A program made the position numbers and the translations under genes. The notes below the pieces were generated by a model that saw only the letters and a list, made by a program, of their open reading frames with translations, ran no database searches and was not told the origin of the DNA. Source: Flavobacteriales bacterium (GTDB lineage Bacteria > Bacteroidota > Bacteroidia > Flavobacteriales > Flavobacteriaceae). Taken from it: a stretch of 14,894 nt of DNA. The stretch covers positions 1 through 14,894 of the forward strand of contig JALVLX010000063.1 of NCBI GenBank assembly GCA_027032855.1, given 5' to 3'. Shown piece by piece: positions 1 through 8,231 of this stretch; within the stretch, counting starts at the first letter, position 1; every line of letters begins with the position of its first letter.

Positions 1-3000
1 GGAACTTTTGTTATCAACGGAGCCGAACGTGTTATCGTTTCACAATTACACCGTTCGCCCGGTGTATTCTTCGGGCAGTCTATGCATACCAACGGAACAA
101 AATTGTATTCGGCACGTATCATACCTTTTAAAGGTTCTTGGATTGAGTTTGCAACTGACATCAATAATGTCATGTATGCTTATATCGATCGGAAAAAGAA
201 ATTACCTATCACAACATTGCTTAGAGCAATCGGTTATGAAAGAGATAAAGATATTCTAGAAATTTTTGATTTGGCTGATGAAGTCAAAGTCAGTAAAACC
301 GGTTTGAAAAAAGTTGTCGGTCGCAAATTGGCGGCACGTTTACTTAAAACATGGCACGAAGATTTCGTTGATGAGGATACGGGTGAGGTTGTTTCGATTG
401 AACGTAACGAAATTATTTTAGACCGTGATACGGTTATAGAAAAAGAACATATTCAAGATATTTTGGATTCAGGTTCCAAAACCATTTTATTGCACAAAGA
501 AGATATTTCAAAATCTGATTTTGCAATTATCTATCATACACTTCAAAAAGATTCAACCAACTCAGAAACTGAAGCGGTTGAATACATATATAGATTATTA
601 CGTAATGCCGATCCGCCGGATACGGAAACGGCTCGTGGTATTATCGACAAATTATTCTTTTCCGACCAACGTTACAGTTTGGGTGAAGTAGGTCGTTACA
701 GAATCAATAAAAAATTAGGATTGGATATTCCTCACGATGTTCAAGTTTTGACCCGTGAAGATATTATCACCATCACAAAGCAACTTATTGAGTTGATCAA
801 TTCAAAAACTGAGGTTGATGATATTGATCACTTGTCAAACCGTCGTGTTAAAACTGTAGGTGAGCAGTTATCACAACAATTTGGTGTAGGTTTGGCTCGT
901 ATGGTTCGTACCATTAGAGAACGTATGAACGTTCGTGACAATGAAGTATTTACCCCCATTGATTTGATCAATGCCAAAACATTGTCATCGGTTATCAAAT
1001 CATTCTTTGGTACCAACCAACTGTCACAATTTATGGATCAAACCAATCCATTATCCGAAATTACACACAAACGTCGTTTGTCTGCACTCGGACCGGGTGG
1101 TTTATCCAGAGAACGTGCCGGTTTTGAGGTGCGTGATGTTCACTATACCCATTACGGTCGTTTGTGTCCTATTGAAACACCTGAAGGACCTAACATTGGT
1201 TTGATTTCATCATTGGCTGTATATGCCAAAATTAACGATATGGGCTTTATTGAAACGCCTTATCGTGAAGTGAAAGATTCAAAAGTGGCCTACGATGAGC
1301 CAATTAAATACTTAACAGCGGAAGAAGAAGAGGGTATGAAAATCGCGCAAGCGGAAACACCGACTGATGATGAAGGAAATATTGTTCCGGAACATTTGGT
1401 TGCACGTGAAGAAGGAGACTTCCCTGTAGTTGATAAAGAAGAGGTGAACTATATGGATGTTGCGCCCAATCAAATTGCATCTATTTCGGCATCTTTAATT
1501 CCGTTCTTGGAACACAACGATGCGAACCGTGCTTTGATGGGGTCAAACATGATGCGTCAGGCTGTTCCTTTGTTGACGCCTGAAGCCCCGATTGTAGGTA
1601 CAGGTATGGAGCGAAAATTGGTTCAAGATTCGCGTATTCTTATCAATGCCGAAGGTGAAGGGGTCGTAACTTATGTTGATGCTAAGAAAATCATCATTAA
1701 ATATGACCGTTCTGAAGAAGAAAGATTGGTAAGTTTTGACGAAGATGAAAAAGTTTACAATCTGGTAAAATTCAGAAAAACCAACCAAAACACCACCATT
1801 AACCTGACACCTATTGTTAAAAAAGGTGACCGTGTGACTAAAGGACAAGTTTTGACCGAAGGTTATGCTACCGATAAAGGTGAGTTGGCGTTAGGTCGTA
1901 ACTTGCGTGTGGCGTTTATGCCTTGGAACGGTTATAACTTTGAGGATGCGATCGTAATTTCGGAAGATGTTGTAAGAAAAGATTACTTTACATCATTGCA
2001 TATTGTTGAGCATTCTTTGGAAGTGCGTGATACTAAGTTAGGTCAAGAAGAATTAACGAATGATATTCCTAACGTTAGTGAAGAGGCTACCAAAGATTTG
2101 GATGAAAACGGTATGATTCGTATTGGTGCGGAAGTGAAACCCGGCGATATTTTGATTGGTAAAGTAACGCCTAAAGGTGAATCTGATCCGACACCGGAAG
2201 AAAAATTATTACGTGCTATTTTTGGTGACAAAGCAGGTGATGTTAAAGATGCATCATTAAAAGCTTCGCCTTCGTTACGAGGTGTTGTCATTGACAAAAA
2301 ATTGTTTACACGTTCTATAAAAGACCGTCGTAAGACAGCGCAAGATAAAGTGAAAATTGAAGAACTCGAAAGAGATTTTGAAACCAAATATGAAGCTTTG
2401 CGTCAAAGATTGATTGAAAAGTTATTTACTTTGGTCAACGGTAAAACAGCGCAAGGTGTTAAAAATGATTTAGGTAAAGACATCTTCCCAAAAGGTAAGA
2501 AGTTTACGCTTAAAATGTTGAATAGTGTTCAAGATTTTGAACATTTGACTTTAGGTACTTGGACAACTGACAAGAATCTCAACGAATTGATTTCCGAATT
2601 GATTAACAATTATAAAATCAGAGTAAATCAATTAAAAGGAAATTTAAGACGTGAGAAATTTGCTATCAGTGTCGGTGACGAATTACCTCCCGGTATCTTG
2701 AAATTGGCAAAAATCTTTATTGTTCAAAAACGTAAGCTGAAAGTCGGAGATAAAATGGCAGGACGTCACGGAAACAAAGGTATTGTTGCCAAAATTGTTA
2801 GACGTGAAGATATGCCGTTTATGGAAGACGGAACGCCGGTTGACATTGTATTAAATCCGCTAGGGGTACCTTCGCGTATGAATATCGGTCAGATTTACGA
2901 AACCGTATTAGGTTGGATTGGTCTTAAAACCGGTAAAAAATTCGCAACGCCTATTTTTGACGGTGCGTCGGAAGATGATATTATCGCTTTAACCAAAGAA

Positions 3001-3462
3001 GCAGGTTTACCTGAATTTGGTGAAACGTATCTGTATGACGGTGGTACGGGAGAACGTTTTGACCAACCGGCAACCGTTGGTGTGATTTATATGCTGAAAC
3101 TCGGTCACATGATTGATGATAAGATGCATGCCCGTTCTATCGGACCATACTCTTTGATTACGCAACAACCTTTAGGAGGTAAGGCATTATTCGGAGGTCA
3201 GCGTCTTGGAGAGATGGAGGTTTGGGCTCTGGAAGCTTACGGTGCTTCGCATACCTTACAAGAAATGTTGACAATCAAGTCAGATGATGTCATGGGACGA
3301 ACCAAAGCTTATGAATCAATCGTTAAAGGTGAAAAGATGCCCGATGCCGGTATTCCCGAATCGTTTAATGTATTGATGCACGAACTTAAAGGTCTGGGAT
3401 TGGATGTCAGACTTGAAGATAAAGAAGGTAATGATGTTTTGGAGAAAAACAAAGCAAACTAA
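1..3462 (+). CDS. rpoB: DNA-directed RNA polymerase subunit beta (5'-truncated by window edge)
   Basis: The beta subunit forms half of the catalytic cleft of RNA polymerase and contains the rifampicin pocket. The reading frame is open from base 1, starting with GTFVINGAERVIVSQLHRSP, a hallmark internal RpoB segment, so roughly the first 120-140 residues lie outside the window; the ATG at 82 is internal. 1153 residues are present. Visible landmarks are the rifampicin region at 1009-1089, the ETPEGPNIGLI block (about 1171-1206), the NGYNFEDAIVISED block (about 1930-1968), and DKMAGRHGNKG at 2749-2781, whose two lysines (partial residues 918 and 926) match E. coli K1065 and K1073. The C-terminal GGKALFGGQRLGEMEVWALE clamp segment is at about 3175-3234. 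A lineage insertion of about 100 residues (about 2280-2690) sits where E. coli has SI2. The gene ends in TAA, 21 bp before rpoC, and is presumably cotranscribed with it. Identification is certain. Confidence 0.98.
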   Translation, partial: GTFVINGAERVIVSQLHRSPGVFFGQSMHTNGTKLYSARIIPFKGSWIEFATDINNVMYAYIDRKKKLPITTLLRAIGYERDKDILEIFDLADEVKVSKTGLKKVVGRKLAARLLKTWHEDFVDEDTGEVVSIERNEIILDRDTVIEKEHIQDILDSGSKTILLHKEDISKSDFAIIYHTLQKDSTNSETEAVEYIYRLLRNADPPDTETARGIIDKLFFSDQRYSLGEVGRYRINKKLGLDIPHDVQVLTREDIITITKQLIELINSKTEVDDIDHLSNRRVKTVGEQLSQQFGVGLARMVRTIRERMNVRDNEVFTPIDLINAKTLSSVIKSFFGTNQLSQFMDQTNPLSEITHKRRLSALGPGGLSRERAGFEVRDVHYTHYGRLCPIETPEGPNIGLISSLAVYAKINDMGFIETPYREVKDSKVAYDEPIKYLTAEEEEGMKIAQAETPTDDEGNIVPEHLVAREEGDFPVVDKEEVNYMDVAPNQIASISASLIPFLEHNDANRALMGSNMMRQAVPLLTPEAPIVGTGMERKLVQDSRILINAEGEGVVTYVDAKKIIIKYDRSEEERLVSFDEDEKVYNLVKFRKTNQNTTINLTPIVKKGDRVTKGQVLTEGYATDKGELALGRNLRVAFMPWNGYNFEDAIVISEDVVRKDYFTSLHIVEHSLEVRDTKLGQEELTNDIPNVSEEATKDLDENGMIRIGAEVKPGDILIGKVTPKGESDPTPEEKLLRAIFGDKAGDVKDASLKASPSLRGVVIDKKLFTRSIKDRRKTAQDKVKIEELERDFETKYEALRQRLIEKLFTLVNGKTAQGVKNDLGKDIFPKGKKFTLKMLNSVQDFEHLTLGTWTTDKNLNELISELINNYKIRVNQLKGNLRREKFAISVGDELPPGILKLAKIFIVQKRKLKVGDKMAGRHGNKGIVAKIVRREDMPFMEDGTPVDIVLNPLGVPSRMNIGQIYETVLGWIGLKTGKKFATPIFDGASEDDIIALTKEAGLPEFGETYLYDGGTGERFDQPATVGVIYMLKLGHMIDDKMHARSIGPYSLITQQPLGGKALFGGQRLGEMEVWALEAYGASHTLQEMLTIKSDDVMGRTKAYESIVKGEKMPDAGIPESFNVLMHELKGLGLDVRLEDKEGNDVLEKNKAN

Positions 3463-3483
3463 ATAATAATACAAGCAATAATT

Positions 3484-6400
3484 ATGGCTAAAAAGAAGAA
3501 AAAATATACTACCATTAAATTTGATAGAATTTCTATTGCCTTGTCATCACCCGAGCGCATCAAAAAAGCATCGCGTGGTGAGGTTTTAAAACCGGAAACT
3601 ATCAATTATAGAACGCATAAGCCCGAAAGAGACGGTTTGTTTTGCGAACGTATTTTCGGACCTATCAAAGATTATGAATGTGCTTGTGGAAAATATAAAC
3701 GCATTAGATATAAAGGTATCGTCTGTGACCGTTGTGGTGTGGAAGTAACCGAAAAGAAAGTCAGAAGAGAACGTGTCGGTCATATTGAATTGGTGGTACC
3801 TGTTGTACATATTTGGTATTTCCGTTCATTGCCTAACAAAATCGGATATTTATTAGGATTGCCGACCAAAAAGCTGGAGATGATTGTGTATTACGAACGC
3901 TATGTCGTTATCAATCCCGGTCCGGCTGTTGATGCAGAAGGTAATCCGATTCAGAAGATGCAATTTTTGACCGAAGAAGAATATCAAGATATTTTAGAAA
4001 AATTACCGTCCGACAACGAATATTTGGAAGATAATGATCCGAATAAATTCGTTGCTAAAATGGGTGGTGAAGCCATTCGTGATTTGTTGGCAAGTATCAA
4101 TTTAGATGAATTGTCTTACGAATTGCGTCACAAAGCTAACCATGAAACTTCTAAGCAACGAAAAACGGAAGCGCTTAAGCGTTTGCAAGTTGTTGAGGCT
4201 TTCCGTAAAGCCAACGAAAACCGCGACAACAAACCGGAATGGATGGTGATGAATATTATACCTGTTATTCCGCCCGAGTTACGTCCGCTGGTACCTTTGG
4301 ATGGCGGTCGTTTTGCAACTTCCGATTTGAATGATTTATATCGTCGTGTTATTATTCGTAACAACCGTTTGAAACGTTTGATGGATATCAAAGCGCCGGA
4401 GGTTATTTTGCGTAACGAAAAACGAATGTTGCAAGAATCTGTAGATTCATTGTTTGATAATACACGTAAATCATCTGCAGTTAAGACAGAGTCTAACAGA
4501 CCTTTAAAATCTTTATCAGATTCATTGAAAGGAAAACAAGGTCGTTTCCGTCAAAACTTATTGGGTAAACGTGTTGATTATTCTGCTCGTTCGGTTATTG
4601 TTGTCGGCCCTAATTTGAAATTATATGAAGCCGGTATCCCTAAAGATATGGCAGCAGAATTATACAAACCTTTCATCATCAGAAAATTGATAGAAAGAGG
4701 GGTTGTAAAAACTGTCAAATCGGCTAAGAAAATTATAGACCGCAAAGACCCAATTGTTTGGGATATTTTGGAAAACGTGTTGAAAGGACACCCTATTCTG
4801 CTCAACCGTGCGCCTACTTTGCACCGTTTGGGTATTCAAGCGTTCCAGCCTAAATTGATTGAAGGAAAAGCTATTCGTTTGCATCCTTTGGTTTGTACGG
4901 CGTTTAATGCGGATTTTGACGGTGACCAGATGGCGGTTCACTTGCCTTTGGGACCGCAGGCTATTTTGGAATCACAACTTTTGATGTTGGCTTCTCAAAA
5001 CATCTTGAACCCGGCTAACGGTTCGCCTATCACGGTACCGTCTCAGGATATGGTTTTAGGACTGTATTATATTACAAAATTACGTAAAGGCGCTCGTGGT
5101 GAAGGTATGACATTCTATTCTCCGGAAGAAGTGAAAATTGCTTTAAATGAAGGAAAAATAGATATTCATGCCGGTGTAAAAGTCCTGATAACGGATTACG
5201 ATGAAGACGGTAATCCTTTTGAACATATTATTGAAACAACCGTAGGACGTATTTTGTTTAACGAGGTAAAACCTGAAGGTGTTCCATTCATCAATAAAGT
5301 ATTGACCAAAGGTTCCTTAAAAGGTATTATCTCAAGTATTTTGAAGCGTACGGATATTCCTACAACAGCTGCCTTCTTAGATGAAATCAAGCAAATGGGG
5401 TATTATTACGCCTTCAAAGGTGGTTTGTCTTTCGGTTTGAGTAATATTATGGTGCCGGAAGAAAAGAAACAAATTGTGGCAGAAGCACAAGAAAAAGTAG
5501 ATGAGATTAAATATCAATATGCAGGAGGTCATATTTCACAAAAAGAACGTTACAACAAAACGGTTGATGTTTGGACCAGTGCCAATGCGGAGTTAACGCA
5601 AATTTTGATGGAACGTATTACCAACGATAAAGATGGATTTAATTCGGTTTATATGATGCTTGATTCCGGTGCACGGGGGTCAAGAGACCAGATTCGTCAG
5701 TTGATCGGTATGCGTGGTTTGATGGCAAAACCCAAAAAATCTACAGCCGGTGGTGGCGAAGTAATTGAAAACCCGATTTTGTCCAACTTTAAAGAAGGTT
5801 TGTCAATTCAAGAATACTTTATCTCTACACACGGTGCCCGTAAAGGTTTGGCGGATACCGCTTTGAAAACGGCAGATGCCGGTTACTTGACCAGACGTTT
5901 GGTTGATGTTTCGCAAGATGTGGTTGTTAGAGAAGAAGATTGTGGTACATTGAGAGGTATTGAAGTAAGTGCACTTAAGAAAAATAACGATATTGTTGAA
6001 ACATTAGGTGAACGTGTTTTAGGACGTGTGGCACTTGATGATATTTATGATCCGGATACTGATGAGTTGATTTTGCCTGCCGGTGAAGAAATTACGGAAG
6101 AAATTGTTGAAAAAATAGAACAAACGACGATTGAATCTATCGAGGTACGTTCGCCGTTAACATGTGAAGCCAAACACGGAATTTGTACAAAATGTTATGG
6201 ACGTAACTTGGCTACAGGCGAAATGGTCGAAAAAGGAGAAGCTGTTGGTGTTATTGCCGCTCAATCTATTGGTGAACCGGGTACTCAGTTGACATTGAGA
6301 ACCTTCCACCAAGGTGGGGTTGCCGGTAACGTTTCGGAAGAATCCAATATTTTGGCTAGATTCGACGGTATTGTTGATATTGACGAATTGAAAACCGTAA

Positions 6401-7764
6401 AAGACGAAGAAGAAAATATTGATATTGTAATTTCACGTACATCGGAATTAAAAATTATCGGTGAGAAATCAGGTAAAGTGCTGAGTACACATCAATTACC
6501 TTACGGTTCTAAATTGTACAAAAAACCGGGTGAGAAAGTTTTAAAAGGCGAAATCATTGTAGAATGGGATCCTTGGAACTCGGTTATTGTATCCGAATTT
6601 GCGGGTAAGGTTTTATATGAAAACATTATTCAAGGTGTAACGTATCAACTTGAAAAAGACGATCAAACCAACCGTGAGGAGAAAGTAATTTCTGAAAGTA
6701 AGAATAAAAAATTAATACCTACCCTTAAAATCATTGATAGTAAAGGTGAAGTATTACGATCTTACAACTTGCCGTTTGGTGCCCGTATCAACGTTGAAGA
6801 CGGACAAAAAATTAAGAAAGGTGAACACTTGGTTAAAATCCCCAGAAAATCGGTTAAAGCCGGTGATATCACGGGTGGTCTGCCACGTGTAACAGAGTTG
6901 TTTGAAGCACGTAATCCGTCTAATCCGGCAGTTGTTTCAGAAATTGACGGTGTAGTTTCGTTCGGAAAAATCAAACGTGGTAACAGAGAAATCATAGTGA
7001 CTGCAAAAACCGGTGATACCAAAAAATATTTGATTAAATTATCTAATCAAATTTTGGTTCAGGAAAATGATTTTATCCGAGCCGGTACGCCCTTGTCTGA
7101 TGGTGCTATTACACCTAATGATATTTTGAAAATTAAAGGACCTTCTGCTGTTCAACAGTATTTAGTAAATGAAGTTCAAGAGGTATATCGTTTGCAAGGT
7201 GTAAAAATCAATGACAAACACTTTGAAGTTGTTGTCAGACAGATGATGCAAAAAGTAATGATTGAAGATTCGGGAGATACAACATTCTTGCCGGGTGAAT
7301 TGGTTCATAAATTTGATTTTATCGATGAAAATGACCGTATTTCATCCTTGAAAGTTGTAGAAGATGCGGGAGATTCTGAAAACTTGAAAGCAGGTCAATT
7401 GGTAAGCCCGAGACAACTTCGTGAAGAAAATTCAATCTTAAGACGTCAGGATAAGAATCCGGTTATAGCACGTGATGTTATTCCTGCGAAAGCATCGCCG
7501 GTATTGCAAGGTATCACGCGAGCTTCGTTGCAAACCAAATCATTTATCTCTGCAGCATCCTTCCAAGAAACTACAAAAGTCTTGAATGAAGCGGCAATCA
7601 GAGCTAAAGTTGATAATTTGGAAGGATTGAAAGAAAATGTGATTGTTGGTCGCAGAATTCCGGCAGGAACAGGATTGAAAGAATATGAGAATATTACCGT
7701 ATCTCAAAAAGAGGATTTTGAGAATATGATCATCGATAAAATTCAGGATAACATGCTGGATTAA
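3484..7764 (+). CDS. rpoC: DNA-directed RNA polymerase subunit beta'
   Basis: This is the largest RNA polymerase subunit, carrying the Mg2+-binding active site. It is complete at 1426 residues, a usual length for Bacteroidota. The N-terminal zinc site is C66, C68, C81 and C84. The catalytic motif NADFDGDQMAVH has its three aspartates at D477, D479 and D481 (E. coli D460, D462, D464). The second zinc site is C820, C894, C901 and C904. The bridge helix and trigger loop region follows, with LTLRTFHQGG containing R939 and H942; H942 corresponds to the trigger-loop histidine H936 of E. coli. About 180 residues (about 946-1125) separate this from TGGLPRVTELFEAR at 1130, matching the position of the E. 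coli SI3 insertion. The ATG at 3484 has no Shine-Dalgarno sequence, only an A/T-rich leader, but the start MAKKKKKYTTIKFDRISIAL fits the family. A DUF3467 gene follows after 17 bp. No frameshift or missing key residue is seen. Confidence 0.99.
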   Translation: MAKKKKKYTTIKFDRISIALSSPERIKKASRGEVLKPETINYRTHKPERDGLFCERIFGPIKDYECACGKYKRIRYKGIVCDRCGVEVTEKKVRRERVGHIELVVPVVHIWYFRSLPNKIGYLLGLPTKKLEMIVYYERYVVINPGPAVDAEGNPIQKMQFLTEEEYQDILEKLPSDNEYLEDNDPNKFVAKMGGEAIRDLLASINLDELSYELRHKANHETSKQRKTEALKRLQVVEAFRKANENRDNKPEWMVMNIIPVIPPELRPLVPLDGGRFATSDLNDLYRRVIIRNNRLKRLMDIKAPEVILRNEKRMLQESVDSLFDNTRKSSAVKTESNRPLKSLSDSLKGKQGRFRQNLLGKRVDYSARSVIVVGPNLKLYEAGIPKDMAAELYKPFIIRKLIERGVVKTVKSAKKIIDRKDPIVWDILENVLKGHPILLNRAPTLHRLGIQAFQPKLIEGKAIRLHPLVCTAFNADFDGDQMAVHLPLGPQAILESQLLMLASQNILNPANGSPITVPSQDMVLGLYYITKLRKGARGEGMTFYSPEEVKIALNEGKIDIHAGVKVLITDYDEDGNPFEHIIETTVGRILFNEVKPEGVPFINKVLTKGSLKGIISSILKRTDIPTTAAFLDEIKQMGYYYAFKGGLSFGLSNIMVPEEKKQIVAEAQEKVDEIKYQYAGGHISQKERYNKTVDVWTSANAELTQILMERITNDKDGFNSVYMMLDSGARGSRDQIRQLIGMRGLMAKPKKSTAGGGEVIENPILSNFKEGLSIQEYFISTHGARKGLADTALKTADAGYLTRRLVDVSQDVVVREEDCGTLRGIEVSALKKNNDIVETLGERVLGRVALDDIYDPDTDELILPAGEEITEEIVEKIEQTTIESIEVRSPLTCEAKHGICTKCYGRNLATGEMVEKGEAVGVIAAQSIGEPGTQLTLRTFHQGGVAGNVSEESNILARFDGIVDIDELKTVKDEEENIDIVISRTSELKIIGEKSGKVLSTHQLPYGSKLYKKPGEKVLKGEIIVEWDPWNSVIVSEFAGKVLYENIIQGVTYQLEKDDQTNREEKVISESKNKKLIPTLKIIDSKGEVLRSYNLPFGARINVEDGQKIKKGEHLVKIPRKSVKAGDITGGLPRVTELFEARNPSNPAVVSEIDGVVSFGKIKRGNREIIVTAKTGDTKKYLIKLSNQILVQENDFIRAGTPLSDGAITPNDILKIKGPSAVQQYLVNEVQEVYRLQGVKINDKHFEVVVRQMMQKVMIEDSGDTTFLPGELVHKFDFIDENDRISSLKVVEDAGDSENLKAGQLVSPRQLREENSILRRQDKNPVIARDVIPAKASPVLQGITRASLQTKSFISAASFQETTKVLNEAAIRAKVDNLEGLKENVIVGRRIPAGTGLKEYENITVSQKEDFENMIIDKIQDNMLD

Positions 7765-7781
7765 CTTAAAAAAATACGATT

Positions 7782-8093
7782 ATGAGTGATAATAAGCAAC
7801 AACAAATCAACATAGAATTAACGGAAGAAGTCGCTGATGGTATTTATGCCAATTTGGCGGTAATCAACCATTCGACATCTGAGTTTATCGTTGATTTTAT
7901 CAAAATAATGCCCGGTGTTCCAAAAGCCAAGGTAAAATCACGTATCATATTAACACCGCAACATGCCAAGCGCTTGGTGCGGGCGTTGAATGATAATGTC
8001 AAACGTTTTGAAAGCGTACACGGCGTGATTAAGGATAATGAGAAACCCGGCGGAATGCCACCAATTAATTTTGGTAGAGGCAGTGAAGCTTAA
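7782..8093 (+). CDS. DUF3467 family protein of unknown function, rpoC-linked
   Basis: A 103-residue, probably cytosolic protein with no signal peptide, membrane segment or cysteine. I recognise it as DUF3467 from the core VADGIYANLAVINHSTSEF, then IVDFIKIMPG, PKAKVKSRIILTPQHAKRLV and RALNDNVKRFE. No biochemical function is known to me. Fold and motifs suggest a compact alpha/beta domain followed by a helix with alternating basic residues, then a flexible Gly/Pro-rich tail (KPGGMPPINFGRG). It begins 17 bp after rpoC and is followed by a strong terminator, so it is most likely the last gene of the rpoBC transcript. In my recollection this adjacency is common in Bacteroidota, suggesting an RNA polymerase- or expression-related role, but that is inference. 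A 12-bp perfect palindrome (8086-8097) spans its stop codon. Confidence 0.92.
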   Translation: MSDNKQQQINIELTEEVADGIYANLAVINHSTSEFIVDFIKIMPGVPKAKVKSRIILTPQHAKRLVRALNDNVKRFESVHGVIKDNEKPGGMPPINFGRGSEA

Positions 8094-8115
8094 GCTTAAA
8101 GCAAAATTTATAAAT

Positions 8116-8147
8116 AAAAACCGCTTGAATTTTCAGGCGGTTTTTTT
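8116..8147 (+). terminator. Intrinsic terminator of the rpoB-rpoC-DUF3467 unit
   Basis: The left arm AAAAACCGC (8116-8124) pairs perfectly with GCGGTTTTT (8137-8145). TTGA and TCAG can extend the stem inside the loop. A run of seven T follows the GC-rich stem. It lies 22 bp after the DUF3467 stop and closes the transcript before pheT. The preceding A run also gives a U-tract on the opposite strand, but no minus-strand gene points at it. Confidence 0.9.
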
Positions 8148-8203
8148 GGCCAATATCATATGAATAATCGAACATAATATTTTATATTTATAACTTTTTG
8201 CCG

Positions 8204-8211
8204 TAAATTTG
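8204..8211 (+). promoter_or_regulatory. Likely pheT promoter, -7 element
   Basis: TAAATTTG matches the Bacteroidota -7 consensus TAnnTTTG exactly. It lies between the upstream terminator and pheT, in a very AT-rich spacer (8148-8231). If the final G is near -7, transcription would start near 8218, giving a leader of about 14 nt before the ATG at 8232. No TTG is present at the expected -33 spacing, so the call rests on one box plus its placement. Confidence 0.5.
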
Positions 8212-8231
8212 TTTTTCTAAATTTATATTAA

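Noticed and set aside
1543..1848. Open frame of about 100 codons on the minus strand inside rpoB, and similar ones inside rpoC, pheT and accC.
   Set aside because: They lie wholly inside conserved genes on the other strand, have no recognisable domain or initiation context, and follow from codon composition.
8086..8097. Perfect 12-bp palindrome AAGCTTAAGCTT spanning the DUF3467 stop codon.
   Set aside because: Two overlapping AAGCTT units in AT-rich sequence; too short and loopless for a terminator, and the real terminator follows 18 bp later.
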